A stretch of 64,000 nt of DNA from JBMOMT01 sp049324835. Lineage in GTDB: Bacteria > Chloroflexota > Anaerolineae > CAYNKW01. The notes below the pieces were generated by a model. That model was given only the letters and a program-made list of their open reading frames with translations, was not told the origin of the DNA and did not search any database. Below, piece after piece: positions 24,073 through 31,894 of the stretch. Position 1 is the first letter of the stretch. Every line of letters starts with the position of its first letter. Made by a program: the position numbers and the translations under genes. The DNA is taken from assembly GCA_049324835.1 (NCBI GenBank), contig JBMOMT010000035.1, positions 36,060 to 100,059 of the forward strand, in the 5' to 3' direction.

Positions 24073-25092
24073 ATGAGGGAAAAAATCAACGTCGGTCTCA
24101 TCGGCGCGGGACGGATTGGGCGACTGCACGCCGAGAACCTGGTCTATCGTATCCCGGAGGCAGAACTGGTCGCCGTTTCGGATGTATTCGTCGAGGCGGC
24201 GGAAAAGCTGGCCGCAGAATTGAGCCTGCCGGCCGCGTATCAGAATCACCAACCCATTCTGGACGACAGAAACATAGACGCCGTGTTGATCTGCTCCAGC
24301 ACCGATACCCACGCCCGTTTCATCGAAGAGGCCGCCGGGGCGGGCAAACACATCTTTTGCGAAAAGCCCATCGCTCTGGACCTGGCCAAAATCGACCGCG
24401 CTTTGGCCGCCGTAGACCGGGCCGGCGTCAAGCTGCAAATCGGGTTCAACCGCCGCTTCGACCCCAACTTTCGGCGCATCCGGCAGATCGTGGCCGATGG
24501 TGAGATCGGCCAGCCGCACATCCTGCGCATCACCAGCCGCGATCCGGCGCCGCCGCCCATCGAGTACATCACACGCTCTGGCGGCATCTTTGTGGATATG
24601 ACCATCCACGATTTCGACATGGCTCGTTACCTCATCGGCAGCGAGGTCGAAACGATCTATGCCGCCGCCGGGGTGATGGTCGATCCGGCCATCGGCCAGG
24701 CCGGCGATGTGGACACCATCCTCATCACCCTCCACTTTGAAAACGGCGCCCTGGGCGCCATCGACAACAGCCGCCGGGCCGTGTACGGCTACGACCAGCG
24801 GGTGGAGGTTTTTGGCTCCAAAGGCATGGCAGCCTGCGCCAACGAAACGCCTCATTCAACCGTCGTCAGCGACGCCACGGGCGCGCACGGCGCTCTGCCG
24901 CTGTTTTTCTTTCTCGAACGCTACACCGAGGCCTTTGTGGCCGAGATGAAAGCTTTTGTCGATTGTATCGTCAACGACACGCCGCCGCCCGTCACCGGCC
25001 TGGACGGCCGCATCCCGGTGGTGATGGGCCTCGCAGCCAAGAAATCCTACGAGCAGAAACGCCCGGTCAAACTGAGCGAGATCCAATCGTAG
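24073..25092 (+). CDS. iolG: Gfo/Idh/MocA-family dehydrogenase, probable inositol 2-dehydrogenase
   Basis: The 339-residue protein has the Rossmann motif GLIGAGRIGRLHAENL (residues 8-23), the family EKP motif (CEKPIAL), GFNRRFDP and the catalytic-helix pattern MTIHDFDMARYL. This is the architecture of inositol 2-dehydrogenases, which convert myo-inositol to scyllo-inosose with NAD. AGGGAGAAT precedes the start. It would supply the substrate for the IolM homologue upstream. Specificity between inositol isomers cannot be told from motifs. Confidence 0.82.
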   Translation: MREKINVGLIGAGRIGRLHAENLVYRIPEAELVAVSDVFVEAAEKLAAELSLPAAYQNHQPILDDRNIDAVLICSSTDTHARFIEEAAGAGKHIFCEKPIALDLAKIDRALAAVDRAGVKLQIGFNRRFDPNFRRIRQIVADGEIGQPHILRITSRDPAPPPIEYITRSGGIFVDMTIHDFDMARYLIGSEVETIYAAAGVMVDPAIGQAGDVDTILITLHFENGALGAIDNSRRAVYGYDQRVEVFGSKGMAACANETPHSTVVSDATGAHGALPLFFFLERYTEAFVAEMKAFVDCIVNDTPPPVTGLDGRIPVVMGLAAKKSYEQKRPVKLSEIQS

Positions 25093-25126
25093 ATAAAACC
25101 CTATCGACTTTTGGAAAGGAATTCCC

Positions 25127-26251
25127 ATGTCAGATAAAAAACTACCGCCCGGCCTGTTGCCGAGCGACCAGCCCGATCTGTTCTTCGAGGACAATACCGT
25201 CGGGCGACTAAAAAAAGAGGTGTGGGAGGCCAGCGACGCCGAGATCGATGCCATCCTGGCCGAGTACGGCATCCCCTCGCCGGTGGAGTGGGGCAAACCC
25301 GGCGCCTACATCCAGACCACGACCCGCTGGCAGGTGGAGGAAAACCGCCGCAAGAACGACATCGTCTTCATCCCGGTGGGCTGCACCGAGCTGCACGGCG
25401 CCCACCTGCCCAGCGCATCGGATACGCTGTACGTCAGCCAGATCGTCGAGGGTGTGCGGCGCTACACCGCCAGGCGCGGCGCGGCGGTCAACCTGGCCCT
25501 GCCGCCGCTCAACTATGGCGCGCACCCCTATCACCACGTGGGCATGCCCGGCACGGTCATCGTGCGCGAGAACGTGGTGCGCGAATTCATGATGGACGTG
25601 ATGCTCGGCCTGTGGAACGATGGCTTTCGTAAACAGATCATCATCAACAACCACGGCCACCTGTGGGTGCTCGAATCGGCCATCCAGCAGTTCCAAAAGC
25701 GCTACCAACTGCCCGGCATTTTCCGCGTCATCGACTGGCACCGCGCCGTGCGTGAATTCTTTCGCACCACCGAAAAGGGCGGCAAGTGGGACACCAACTT
25801 TGTCCATGCCGACGAGTCGGAAACGTCGCTGGGCCTGCTGCTGCACCCCGAGATGGTAGACATGGACTATGCCGTGGACACCGAGGGCAAAGCCTACCTG
25901 CCCGACGGCCACTTTGACAAGTCGGTCGATCCCTTCAGCCGGCCCAGCCGCTGGTCGGAGGGTGAAGGCCACTTTGCCATCGAGATCGCGGCCACGCCAG
26001 AGGGCGTCGTCGGCCAGGCCACCCACGGCTCGGCGGACAAGGCCAAGCGCCCGGTGGCGGCCATCCTCAAATACCTGACCCTGCTCAACGACCAGATCCT
26101 GCAAGTGTTCCCGGCCGGCGTCGTGCCGCCGGTGGAAGAAGTCACACTGCGCAGCCAGGCCGAGATGGAGCCTTACCTGCGTGAGCCGCTGAGCGAAGGC
26201 TGGAAGCCGGTCTACGCCCTACCGCGCATCGGCCAGGGTTCGGATTGGTAG
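25127..26251 (+). CDS. iolN: Creatininase-family hydrolase, probable 3-dehydro-scyllo-inosose hydrolase
   Basis: The 374-residue protein has creatininase-fold metal motifs: GCTELHGAHLPSASDT near residue 85, NYGAHPYHHVGMPGT, and INNHGHLWVLE. A long N-terminal extension and the FVHADESETSLGL segment set it apart from creatinine amidohydrolase. In Thermotoga a creatininase-family enzyme (IolN) opens the ring of 3-dehydro-scyllo-inosose to 5-dehydro-L-gluconate, and this gene sits in the matching position between IolG and IolO homologues. AAAGGAA precedes the ATG. Call is by family plus context. Confidence 0.78.
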   Translation: MSDKKLPPGLLPSDQPDLFFEDNTVGRLKKEVWEASDAEIDAILAEYGIPSPVEWGKPGAYIQTTTRWQVEENRRKNDIVFIPVGCTELHGAHLPSASDTLYVSQIVEGVRRYTARRGAAVNLALPPLNYGAHPYHHVGMPGTVIVRENVVREFMMDVMLGLWNDGFRKQIIINNHGHLWVLESAIQQFQKRYQLPGIFRVIDWHRAVREFFRTTEKGGKWDTNFVHADESETSLGLLLHPEMVDMDYAVDTEGKAYLPDGHFDKSVDPFSRPSRWSEGEGHFAIEIAATPEGVVGQATHGSADKAKRPVAAILKYLTLLNDQILQVFPAGVVPPVEEVTLRSQAEMEPYLREPLSEGWKPVYALPRIGQGSDW

Positions 26252-26261
26252 ATAGAGACGA

Positions 26262-26296
26262 GAGATAGAGAGAGATTGTCGTATGCTCTCTATCTC
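26262..26296. other. Hairpin between iolN and iolO
   Basis: GAGATAGAGAG (26262-26272) and CTCTCTATCTC (26286-26296) form a perfect 11-bp stem with a 13-nt loop. No T-run follows, so it is more likely an RNA stability or processing element than a terminator. Confidence 0.4.
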
Positions 26297-26310
26297 CTCT
26301 GAGGCAGTCT

Positions 26311-27165
26311 ATGAAACTGAGCATCGTTCTTTCCACACAGGCAGCCAGATTCGAGGCGGTGGCCTTCAAGGGCGATTTTGAAGCCAACGTGCGCAAGATC
26401 GCCGGCTGGGGTTACGATGGCGTCGAACTGGCCATCCGCGACCCCCGGCTGGTGGACGCCGACGAGCTGTTGCGTATCATATCGGCACACGAGTTGGCGG
26501 TGCCGGCCATCGGCACGGGCCAGGCCTGGGGCGAGGAGGGGTTGTCCTACACCGATCCCGACCCGGCGGTGCGCCGGGCGGCCATCGAGCGCACCATCGC
26601 CCACATTCCCTTTGCGGCGCGGACCGGGGCGGCCTGCGGTGAGCCTGGCCGAACCGTGATCATCATCGGCCTGCTGCGGGGCATCGTCAAGCCAGGCGTG
26701 GGTCAGACACAGGCCATGGACTGGCTGGTGGGGGCGCTGCGGGAATGTTGCGCCGAAGCGCGGCCCCATGGCGTTCGGTTGGCGTTGGAACCGATCAACC
26801 GCTACGAGACGACGCTGGTCAACAACGTGGTCCAGGGGTTAGACCTGATCGAGCATGTTGGCGCAGACAACCTGGGCCTGCTGCTCGATACCTTTCACAT
26901 GAACATCGAAGAGCCGTCCATCGAGAGCAGCATCCGCGCCTGCGGCGAACGGGCCTTTCACTTTCACGTCGCCGATTCCAACCGCTGGTATCCCGGCGCC
27001 GGCCATCTGGATTTCCACAGTATCCTGGAAACGCTGTACGCCACCGGCTATCAGGGCTACGTTTCCGGTGAATTCATGCCCTTACCAGACGCCGACACCT
27101 CGGCGAGAGAGGCTATTGCTCGCCTGCAAAGCCTGCAGCTAAACGAGCAACAAAGCAATATCTGA
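26311..27165 (+). CDS. iolO: TIM-barrel sugar epimerase, probable 5-keto-L-gluconate epimerase
   Basis: The 284-residue protein belongs to the xylose isomerase-like TIM-barrel family. It opens MKLSIVLST...FKGDFEANVRKI and has IGTGQAWGEEGLSYTDP, EPINRYET, DTFHMNIEEPSI and FHFHVADSNRWYPG, all strongly reminiscent of the Thermotoga IolO enzyme that epimerises 5-keto-L-gluconate to D-tagaturonate. The metal-binding Glu and Asp in these motifs are present. The stop codon lies inside the left target duplication of MITE-like element 2. Confidence 0.8.
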   Translation: MKLSIVLSTQAARFEAVAFKGDFEANVRKIAGWGYDGVELAIRDPRLVDADELLRIISAHELAVPAIGTGQAWGEEGLSYTDPDPAVRRAAIERTIAHIPFAARTGAACGEPGRTVIIIGLLRGIVKPGVGQTQAMDWLVGALRECCAEARPHGVRLALEPINRYETTLVNNVVQGLDLIEHVGADNLGLLLDTFHMNIEEPSIESSIRACGERAFHFHVADSNRWYPGAGHLDFHSILETLYATGYQGYVSGEFMPLPDADTSAREAIARLQSLQLNEQQSNI

Positions 27166-27166
27166 C

Positions 27167-27287
27167 GTAACTGCTCACCCTCCCGCAGGCTTGGAAGTGG
27201 TTTCGAGTAGAAATCGGCCAAGTATCAAAGCCGGCAAACGATTTCAGTCGGTTTTTCAGCCTGCGGGAGGGCAGGCTGAGCAATTAC
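27167..27287. mobile_element. MITE-like element 2 next to the iolO stop
   Basis: A 121-bp block begins GTAACTGCTCA and ends TGAGCAATTAC (one mismatch), with internal arms CCCTCCCGCAGGCT and AGCCTGCGGGAGGG. It is flanked by the exact 8-bp direct repeat TATCTGAC (27159-27166 and 27288-27295). The left copy contains the iolO stop codon. The internal core CCCTCCCGCAGG is shared with element 1, though the outer ends differ. No coding capacity. Confidence 0.65.
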
Positions 27288-27302
27288 TATCTGACATAGT
27301 GG

Positions 27303-27331
27303 TTGCAGCTTTTAAGGTGCTGTGATATAAT
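27303..27331 (+). promoter_or_regulatory. Promoter of the ABC transporter operon
   Basis: TTGCAG (27303-27308) and TATAAT (27326-27331) are 17 bp apart. A 7-bp inverted repeat, GGTTGCA (27301-27307) and TGCAACC (27331-27337), brackets the promoter. The predicted start near 27338 leaves a leader of about 255 nt. Confidence 0.75.
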
Positions 27332-27337
27332 GCAACC

Positions 27338-27593
27338 GTCTCTCTCCCCTGGCACAAGCACCCTGCCCTTTCGAGCGTTCGACTCGCTCATCCCGGCAGA
27401 GACAAGACGGCTATGACAAATCCGGAGAAAGGTTCATGCAGTATTCGATGAGAATGGCACCTCTGATACCTGACCTTGCACACCCGGATTAACCATCCAT
27501 TCGACGTGTGGCCCAGATACCCAGTGTACCCCCAGTTGAGCACCATGTAAACATCAAAGGACATCTTCTCTACCATCTTTTCAGAGAGGGATC
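27338..27593 (+). other. Long untranslated leader of the ABC operon
   Basis: This stretch is transcribed if the promoter at 27303 is right, yet holds no gene of normal size. It contains one short leader-peptide candidate (27436-27492). I see no recognisable riboswitch class and no terminator with a T-run. A GAGAGGG ribosome site precedes the ATPase start. Confidence 0.4.
27436..27492 (+). CDS. Candidate 18-codon leader peptide
   Basis: ATG at 27436 follows GGAGAAAGG at good spacing and opens MQYSMRMAPLIPDLAHPD before a TAA. It lies in the long transporter leader. The ribosome site is better than chance would need, but the peptide has no run of diagnostic codons and no known relative, so this is a weak candidate. 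Confidence 0.2.
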   Translation: MQYSMRMAPLIPDLAHPD

Positions 27594-28376
27594 ATGACCG
27601 TACCAGAGCCAATCGTGCGCATGGAAAACATCCACAAGTACTTCGGGCCGGTTCGAGCCTTGCAGGGTGTGACCCTGCACCTGCAACGTCACGAGGTGCT
27701 TGGCCTGGTGGGAGACAATGGCGCCGGCAAATCGACGCTGATGAAAGTGCTGAGTGGTGTCTATCAACCCGATCAAGGCCAGATCTACCTCGAAGGATCG
27801 CCCGCCCATTTTTTCAGCCCGCGCGACTCTCGCGCCGCCGGCATCGAAATGGTCTATCAGGACCTGGCCCTGGCAGGCAACCTGGATGTGGCGGCCAACA
27901 TTTTTCTGGGCCAGGAAACCACCCGGAAACGCTTTGGCGGCCTCTTGCGTTTTCTGGATCACCGCCAGATGGCCCACGACGCCACACATCTGCTGGAACG
28001 GTTGCGCATCGACATTCGCTCGGTGAAATTCCACGTCGAGAATCTCTCCGGTGGGCAACGGCAGGCAGTGGCCATCGCGCGCTGCATGGGTTTCAACGCC
28101 CGCGTCGTCATCATGGACGAGCCGACAGCAGCGCTGGCTGTAAAAGAGGTGGGCAAAGTTCTGGATCTCATACGCGGCCTCAAAGAGCACGACGTGGGGG
28201 TGATCCTCATCAGCCACCGTATGCAAGACATTTTTGAGGTGTGCGACCGGATCATGGTGCTGCGGCAGGGCCAAAAGGTGGGTGATTTGCCGCATTCTCA
28301 AACCCATATGGACGAAATAGTGGCGCTCATCACCGGCGCACAGGAAGCAGCGCTGCGCCAGCAGGAGGTGGCCTGA
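27594..28376 (+). CDS. Sugar ABC transporter ATPase, single-domain CUT2 type
   Basis: The 260-residue protein has Walker A GDNGAGKST, Q-loop VYQDLALAG, signature LSGGQRQAVAIAR, Walker B VVIMDEPTAAL and the switch His in LISHRM. It is a single nucleotide-binding domain, about half the length of the fused RbsA-type ATPases usual in CUT2 systems, so it would act as a homodimer. Its TGA overlaps the ATG of the permease (TGATG), indicating coupled translation. The locus position points to an inositol or related polyol as cargo. Confidence 0.88.
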   Translation: MTVPEPIVRMENIHKYFGPVRALQGVTLHLQRHEVLGLVGDNGAGKSTLMKVLSGVYQPDQGQIYLEGSPAHFFSPRDSRAAGIEMVYQDLALAGNLDVAANIFLGQETTRKRFGGLLRFLDHRQMAHDATHLLERLRIDIRSVKFHVENLSGGQRQAVAIARCMGFNARVVIMDEPTAALAVKEVGKVLDLIRGLKEHDVGVILISHRMQDIFEVCDRIMVLRQGQKVGDLPHSQTHMDEIVALITGAQEAALRQQEVA

Positions 28377-29473
28377 TGTCCAACCTGGCTCAGGCAATCA
28401 CCAAACCCGAACGTCGCTTCTCACTGACCGCAATTCTGGAACGGTTCGGCATCTCGCTGGCGCTGGTCGTGTTGATGATCGTGCTGACTCTCCTGTCACC
28501 CGATTATTTCCTCAAGCCGGATAACCTGACCAACGTCGCCAACCGGGTGGCTTTTATCGCCATGCTCGCCCTGGGCGAGTTTCTGGTCATCCTGACCGCC
28601 GGCATCGATCTGTCGGTGGGCTCGGTGATGGGCCTGGCTCTCATCATGCTGGCCAAAACCACTCACATGGCCTTCGAAGGTTACTCCACATGGTACGCCC
28701 AGTCCGGCGCCACAGGCTTGCCGGCCCCCGATAGCCCCATCGTCCTGGCGGGCATCAGCCTTCTGGCCATCCTGGTGGCTCTGATCACCGGCTGGTTGTG
28801 TGGTCTGCTCAACGGCTGGGGTTTTACCCGCTTGCGCCTGCCACACCCTTTCATCATGACCCTGGGTATGATGAACATTGCCCGCGGCGCAGCCAACCTG
28901 ATCAGCGGCGGCTCACCCATCACCGGCCTGCCCAAGGCATTGCGCGTCTTCGGCGCCGGTCAGATACGCTTCTTTCCAGACTCCAGCGCCAGTTTTCGCG
29001 TCCCGGTGGCCTTTATCGTCGTCCTGCTCGTCTACCTTGGTTTTTGGCTGTTTCTGACCCAAACCCAGACCGGGCGGCACATCTATGCCATCGGCGGCAA
29101 CCCGCAGGCCGCTCGTTACGCCGGCGTCAGCGTGAACAAGGTGCTCAACCGCGTCTACATCCTGGCCGGCATGCTGGCGGCTGTGGGAGCCGTCCTCTAT
29201 GCCGGGCGCATCAACTCTGGCACACCCAAAGCAGCGCTGGCCGGTTACGAGCTGGACGCCATCGCCGCCGTGATCATCGGCGGAGCGAGTTTCTTTGGTG
29301 GACGGGGCACAGTAGTGGGCACACTCATTGGTGTGCTCATCATGGGTTTCATCCGCAACGGACTCAACCTGTTGAATGTATCGGTGTTCTGGCAAGAAAT
29401 CGCCATCGGCGCGATCATTGTCACGGCGGCCTTTATCGACGTGCTCCGCCGCCGGGCGGCGCGCATCGAATGA
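28376..29473 (+). CDS. Sugar ABC transporter permease (RbsC-like)
   Basis: The 365-residue polytopic protein matches the RbsC family: LGEFLVILTAGIDLSVGS, then LPHPFIMTLGMMNIARG, GGNPQAARYAGVSVN and AAVIIGGASFFGGRGTVVGT. About ten membrane helices are visible. The loop after helix 3 (FEGYSTWYAQSGATGLPAPDSP) is longer than usual. It pairs with the single-domain ATPase upstream and the LysM binding protein downstream. Confidence 0.88.
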   Translation: MSNLAQAITKPERRFSLTAILERFGISLALVVLMIVLTLLSPDYFLKPDNLTNVANRVAFIAMLALGEFLVILTAGIDLSVGSVMGLALIMLAKTTHMAFEGYSTWYAQSGATGLPAPDSPIVLAGISLLAILVALITGWLCGLLNGWGFTRLRLPHPFIMTLGMMNIARGAANLISGGSPITGLPKALRVFGAGQIRFFPDSSASFRVPVAFIVVLLVYLGFWLFLTQTQTGRHIYAIGGNPQAARYAGVSVNKVLNRVYILAGMLAAVGAVLYAGRINSGTPKAALAGYELDAIAAVIIGGASFFGGRGTVVGTLIGVLIMGFIRNGLNLLNVSVFWQEIAIGAIIVTAAFIDVLRRRAARIE

Positions 29474-29498
29474 GACCACGATGGAGAGAATCACTTCC

Positions 29499-30545
29499 AT
29501 GAAACGATCCTTTTGGACGCTGTTAGTTTTACTGACCCTGCTCACCCTGACAGGCTGCGAAATCGAGGTTCCCGGTGGTGATTTTGTCACCCCCACGCCG
29601 GTGATGCGTGGTGACACCCCCACGCCGGTGATCCTCGGCCGACCGACGATCAACGCCACCCACACACCGCGGCCGCTGCCCCCCACGCCCACGCCACGAC
29701 CCAGCCCCACGCCGCCGCCGGCCACTCCTACCCCCCTGCCGCCCACTCACACCCCCCCACCGCCAACCCAACAGACGGCCACCATCGAGCAGCCTGGCGC
29801 AACCGATACCCCCACACCCCAGGTTGACACGCCCACACCTGCCCCCACCCCCACACCGCCGGCGCAGACGAGCACCACCGAGATGATCTTGATCCCGGCA
29901 GGGCCGTTCATCATGGGCAGCGATGCCGACGATCCCGACGAGACCCCCCAACGCCAGGTAGACCTGCCCGCCTTCGAGATCGATCTGTTCGAAGTGACCA
30001 ACGCCCAGTTTGTTGCCTTTGTCAGCGCCACCAACTATCTGACCGACGAGGAAAAAGGCGGCGGGGCCGGCTGGCGCAGCTTTTTCAGCGACGGCAAAGA
30101 GAATCATCCCGTCGTCAAAGTAAGCTGGAACGACGCCGTGGCCTATTGCACCTGGGCCGGCAAACGGCTGCCCAGTGAAGCCGAATGGGAAAAAGCCGCC
30201 CGGGGCACCGACGGTCGGGTTTACCCCTGGGGTAACGACTGGGACCCCGAAAAGGCCAACGTACGAGCCACCGGCTACCGCGGCACCATCCCGGTCGGTA
30301 GCCTCGGCAGCGGCGTTGGGCCTTACGGTCTTTTCGACATGGCCGGCAACGTTTGGGAATGGACCAGCGATTGGTACCAGCCCTACCCCGGCAGCGCCTA
30401 CCAGGACCCTTACTATGGGCAAAGATTCCGCGTCACCCGCGGCGGCGGTTGGTTCGAGGAGGCCGACACCGTGCGCACCTCCAACCGCAACAGCACCAGC
30501 CCCACCGCTGCTAACGACGATCTGGGGTTTCGCTGCGCCCGCTGA
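29499..30545 (+). CDS. FGE-fold (SUMF1-type) lipoprotein with Thr-Pro linker
   Basis: ATG at 29499 has GGAGAG 10 nt upstream and opens a lipoprotein signal ending LTGC (Cys20). Residues of about 25-125 are a TPTPxP-rich linker likely spanning the cell wall. The C-terminal domain (MILIPAGPFIMGSD to DDLGFRCAR) is an FGE-sulfatase fold with GNVWEWTSDWY and VTRGGGWFEE. The catalytic cysteine pair of true formylglycine-generating enzymes is not visible, so it is probably a binding or structural member. It lies between permease and binding-protein genes, which is unusual for an ABC operon. Confidence 0.75.
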   Translation: MKRSFWTLLVLLTLLTLTGCEIEVPGGDFVTPTPVMRGDTPTPVILGRPTINATHTPRPLPPTPTPRPSPTPPPATPTPLPPTHTPPPPTQQTATIEQPGATDTPTPQVDTPTPAPTPTPPAQTSTTEMILIPAGPFIMGSDADDPDETPQRQVDLPAFEIDLFEVTNAQFVAFVSATNYLTDEEKGGGAGWRSFFSDGKENHPVVKVSWNDAVAYCTWAGKRLPSEAEWEKAARGTDGRVYPWGNDWDPEKANVRATGYRGTIPVGSLGSGVGPYGLFDMAGNVWEWTSDWYQPYPGSAYQDPYYGQRFRVTRGGGWFEEADTVRTSNRNSTSPTAANDDLGFRCAR

Positions 30546-30659
30546 CAGGCGCTCAACAAACCACCGCAATCGCCTAAAAAGGAGGAATGCCTATTGCCGA
30601 GTTGCCAATGTCAAACTCTCTGAAAGTTATCTCACCCGTATCAACAAAGGAGGAACGAA

Positions 30660-31814
30660 ATGCGCAAGGCACTGTATGTGTTGATGGCTCTCGCTCTCTT
30701 GATCACGTTGGTGCCGGCGGCCACCGCCGCCCCGGTCAAGCAGGAAGGTCAGGCCTACACCGTTCAAAAGGACGACTGGCTGTGGAAACTGGCCGAAAAA
30801 TACCTCGGCGACCCCTATGCCTATCCGGCCATCGCCCTGGCGACCAACGCCAAACACGCCGAAGACGACACCTTTGCCCTGATCTGGAACATGGACCTCA
30901 TCGAAGTGGGCGACAAGCTCTGGATCCCCAGCGCCGAAGAAATGCAGGCCATGCTCGACGACCCCTACACCGTCCAGGTAGAAACCAAAGACATCGCCGC
31001 CAACAACCCCTTCTGGGCCACCGTATGGAAAGGTGCTGAGGAAACGGCCGAGCGCTGGTGGACAGAACTGGTGCTCAATGCGCCCACTTCCGAGGCCGAC
31101 GTAGACGTGCAGATTGCCCAGGTCGAGGACGCCATCACCAAGGGCGTGGATGCGCTGGTTGTGGCCCCCACCGACGCCTCGGCACTCAACCCGGCCTTCG
31201 ACAAAGCCAAAGAAGCCGGCATCCCGGTGCTCGTCATCGACAGCAACACCACCTGGCCCGACAAGCTGGCCTTCATCGGCACCGATAACAAAGCCGGTGG
31301 CAAACTGGCCGGCGAATTCATCTGCGGCGAACTGGCTGCCGGCGACGAGGTGGCCATCATCACCGGCCACATGACGGCCCAGAGCATCGCCGACCGCGTC
31401 AACGGCTCCAAAGAAGCCTTTGCGGCCTGCGGCGTGGAAGTAGTGGCCGAGCTGAACGGTGAACACACCCGCGAGGGTGGTCAGTCTGTGATGGAAGACA
31501 TCATCACCGCCAACCCCGATGTCAAGGCCGTCTTTTGCGCCAACGACAACATGGCCCTGGGCGCGGTCGAAGCGCTCAAGGCCGCGGACAAACTGGCGGG
31601 GGTCATCGTCGTCGGCTTTGACGCCAACCCCGATGCTGCCGCTTCTATCCTGGCAAGCGAAATGACCGCCACCATCGCCCAGAGCCCCTACAACATGGGC
31701 GGCTTTGGTGTGGTCTATGGCCTGATCGCCGCTCAGGGCAACACCATTCCCGAGCTCATCGACACCGGCACGACGCTGGTGACGGCTGAAAACGCCGCCG
31801 ACTACGCCGACTAA
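30660..31814 (+). CDS. ABC sugar-binding protein with N-terminal LysM-like domain
   Basis: The 384-residue protein has a signal peptide (cleavage near ATAAP, residues 21-25) without a lipobox cysteine. Residues of about 32-82 (YTVQKDDWLWKLAEKYLGDP to DLIEVGDKLWIP) match a LysM-like wall-binding domain. The rest is a type I periplasmic binding protein of the RbsB class (DALVVAPTDASAL, VLVIDSNT, FCANDNMALGAVEALK, VVGFDANPDA). It would be held by peptidoglycan rather than lipid and feed the adjacent permease. AAAGGAGG precedes the start. Confidence 0.85.
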   Translation: MRKALYVLMALALLITLVPAATAAPVKQEGQAYTVQKDDWLWKLAEKYLGDPYAYPAIALATNAKHAEDDTFALIWNMDLIEVGDKLWIPSAEEMQAMLDDPYTVQVETKDIAANNPFWATVWKGAEETAERWWTELVLNAPTSEADVDVQIAQVEDAITKGVDALVVAPTDASALNPAFDKAKEAGIPVLVIDSNTTWPDKLAFIGTDNKAGGKLAGEFICGELAAGDEVAIITGHMTAQSIADRVNGSKEAFAACGVEVVAELNGEHTREGGQSVMEDIITANPDVKAVFCANDNMALGAVEALKAADKLAGVIVVGFDANPDAAASILASEMTATIAQSPYNMGGFGVVYGLIAAQGNTIPELIDTGTTLVTAENAADYAD

Positions 31815-31894
31815 ACCAGTCGAACCAGACATCTCAGGGCGGTGACTCGGATGCACAAACGGGCCACCGCCCTGATCATTGGAGGCCATTGGAA

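Noticed and set aside
29499..30545. True formylglycine-generating enzyme for a sulfatase
   Set aside because: The catalytic cysteine pair near the C-terminus is not visible and no sulfatase gene is nearby.
30587..31039. 150-codon plus-strand ORF with a nearby GGAGG
   Set aside because: It overlaps the binding-protein gene in another frame and its sequence is Arg/Gly-rich. The GGAGG is too close to its ATG.
30627..31889. 420-codon minus-strand ORF
   Set aside because: Opposite the LysM binding-protein gene; no motif and no ribosome site.
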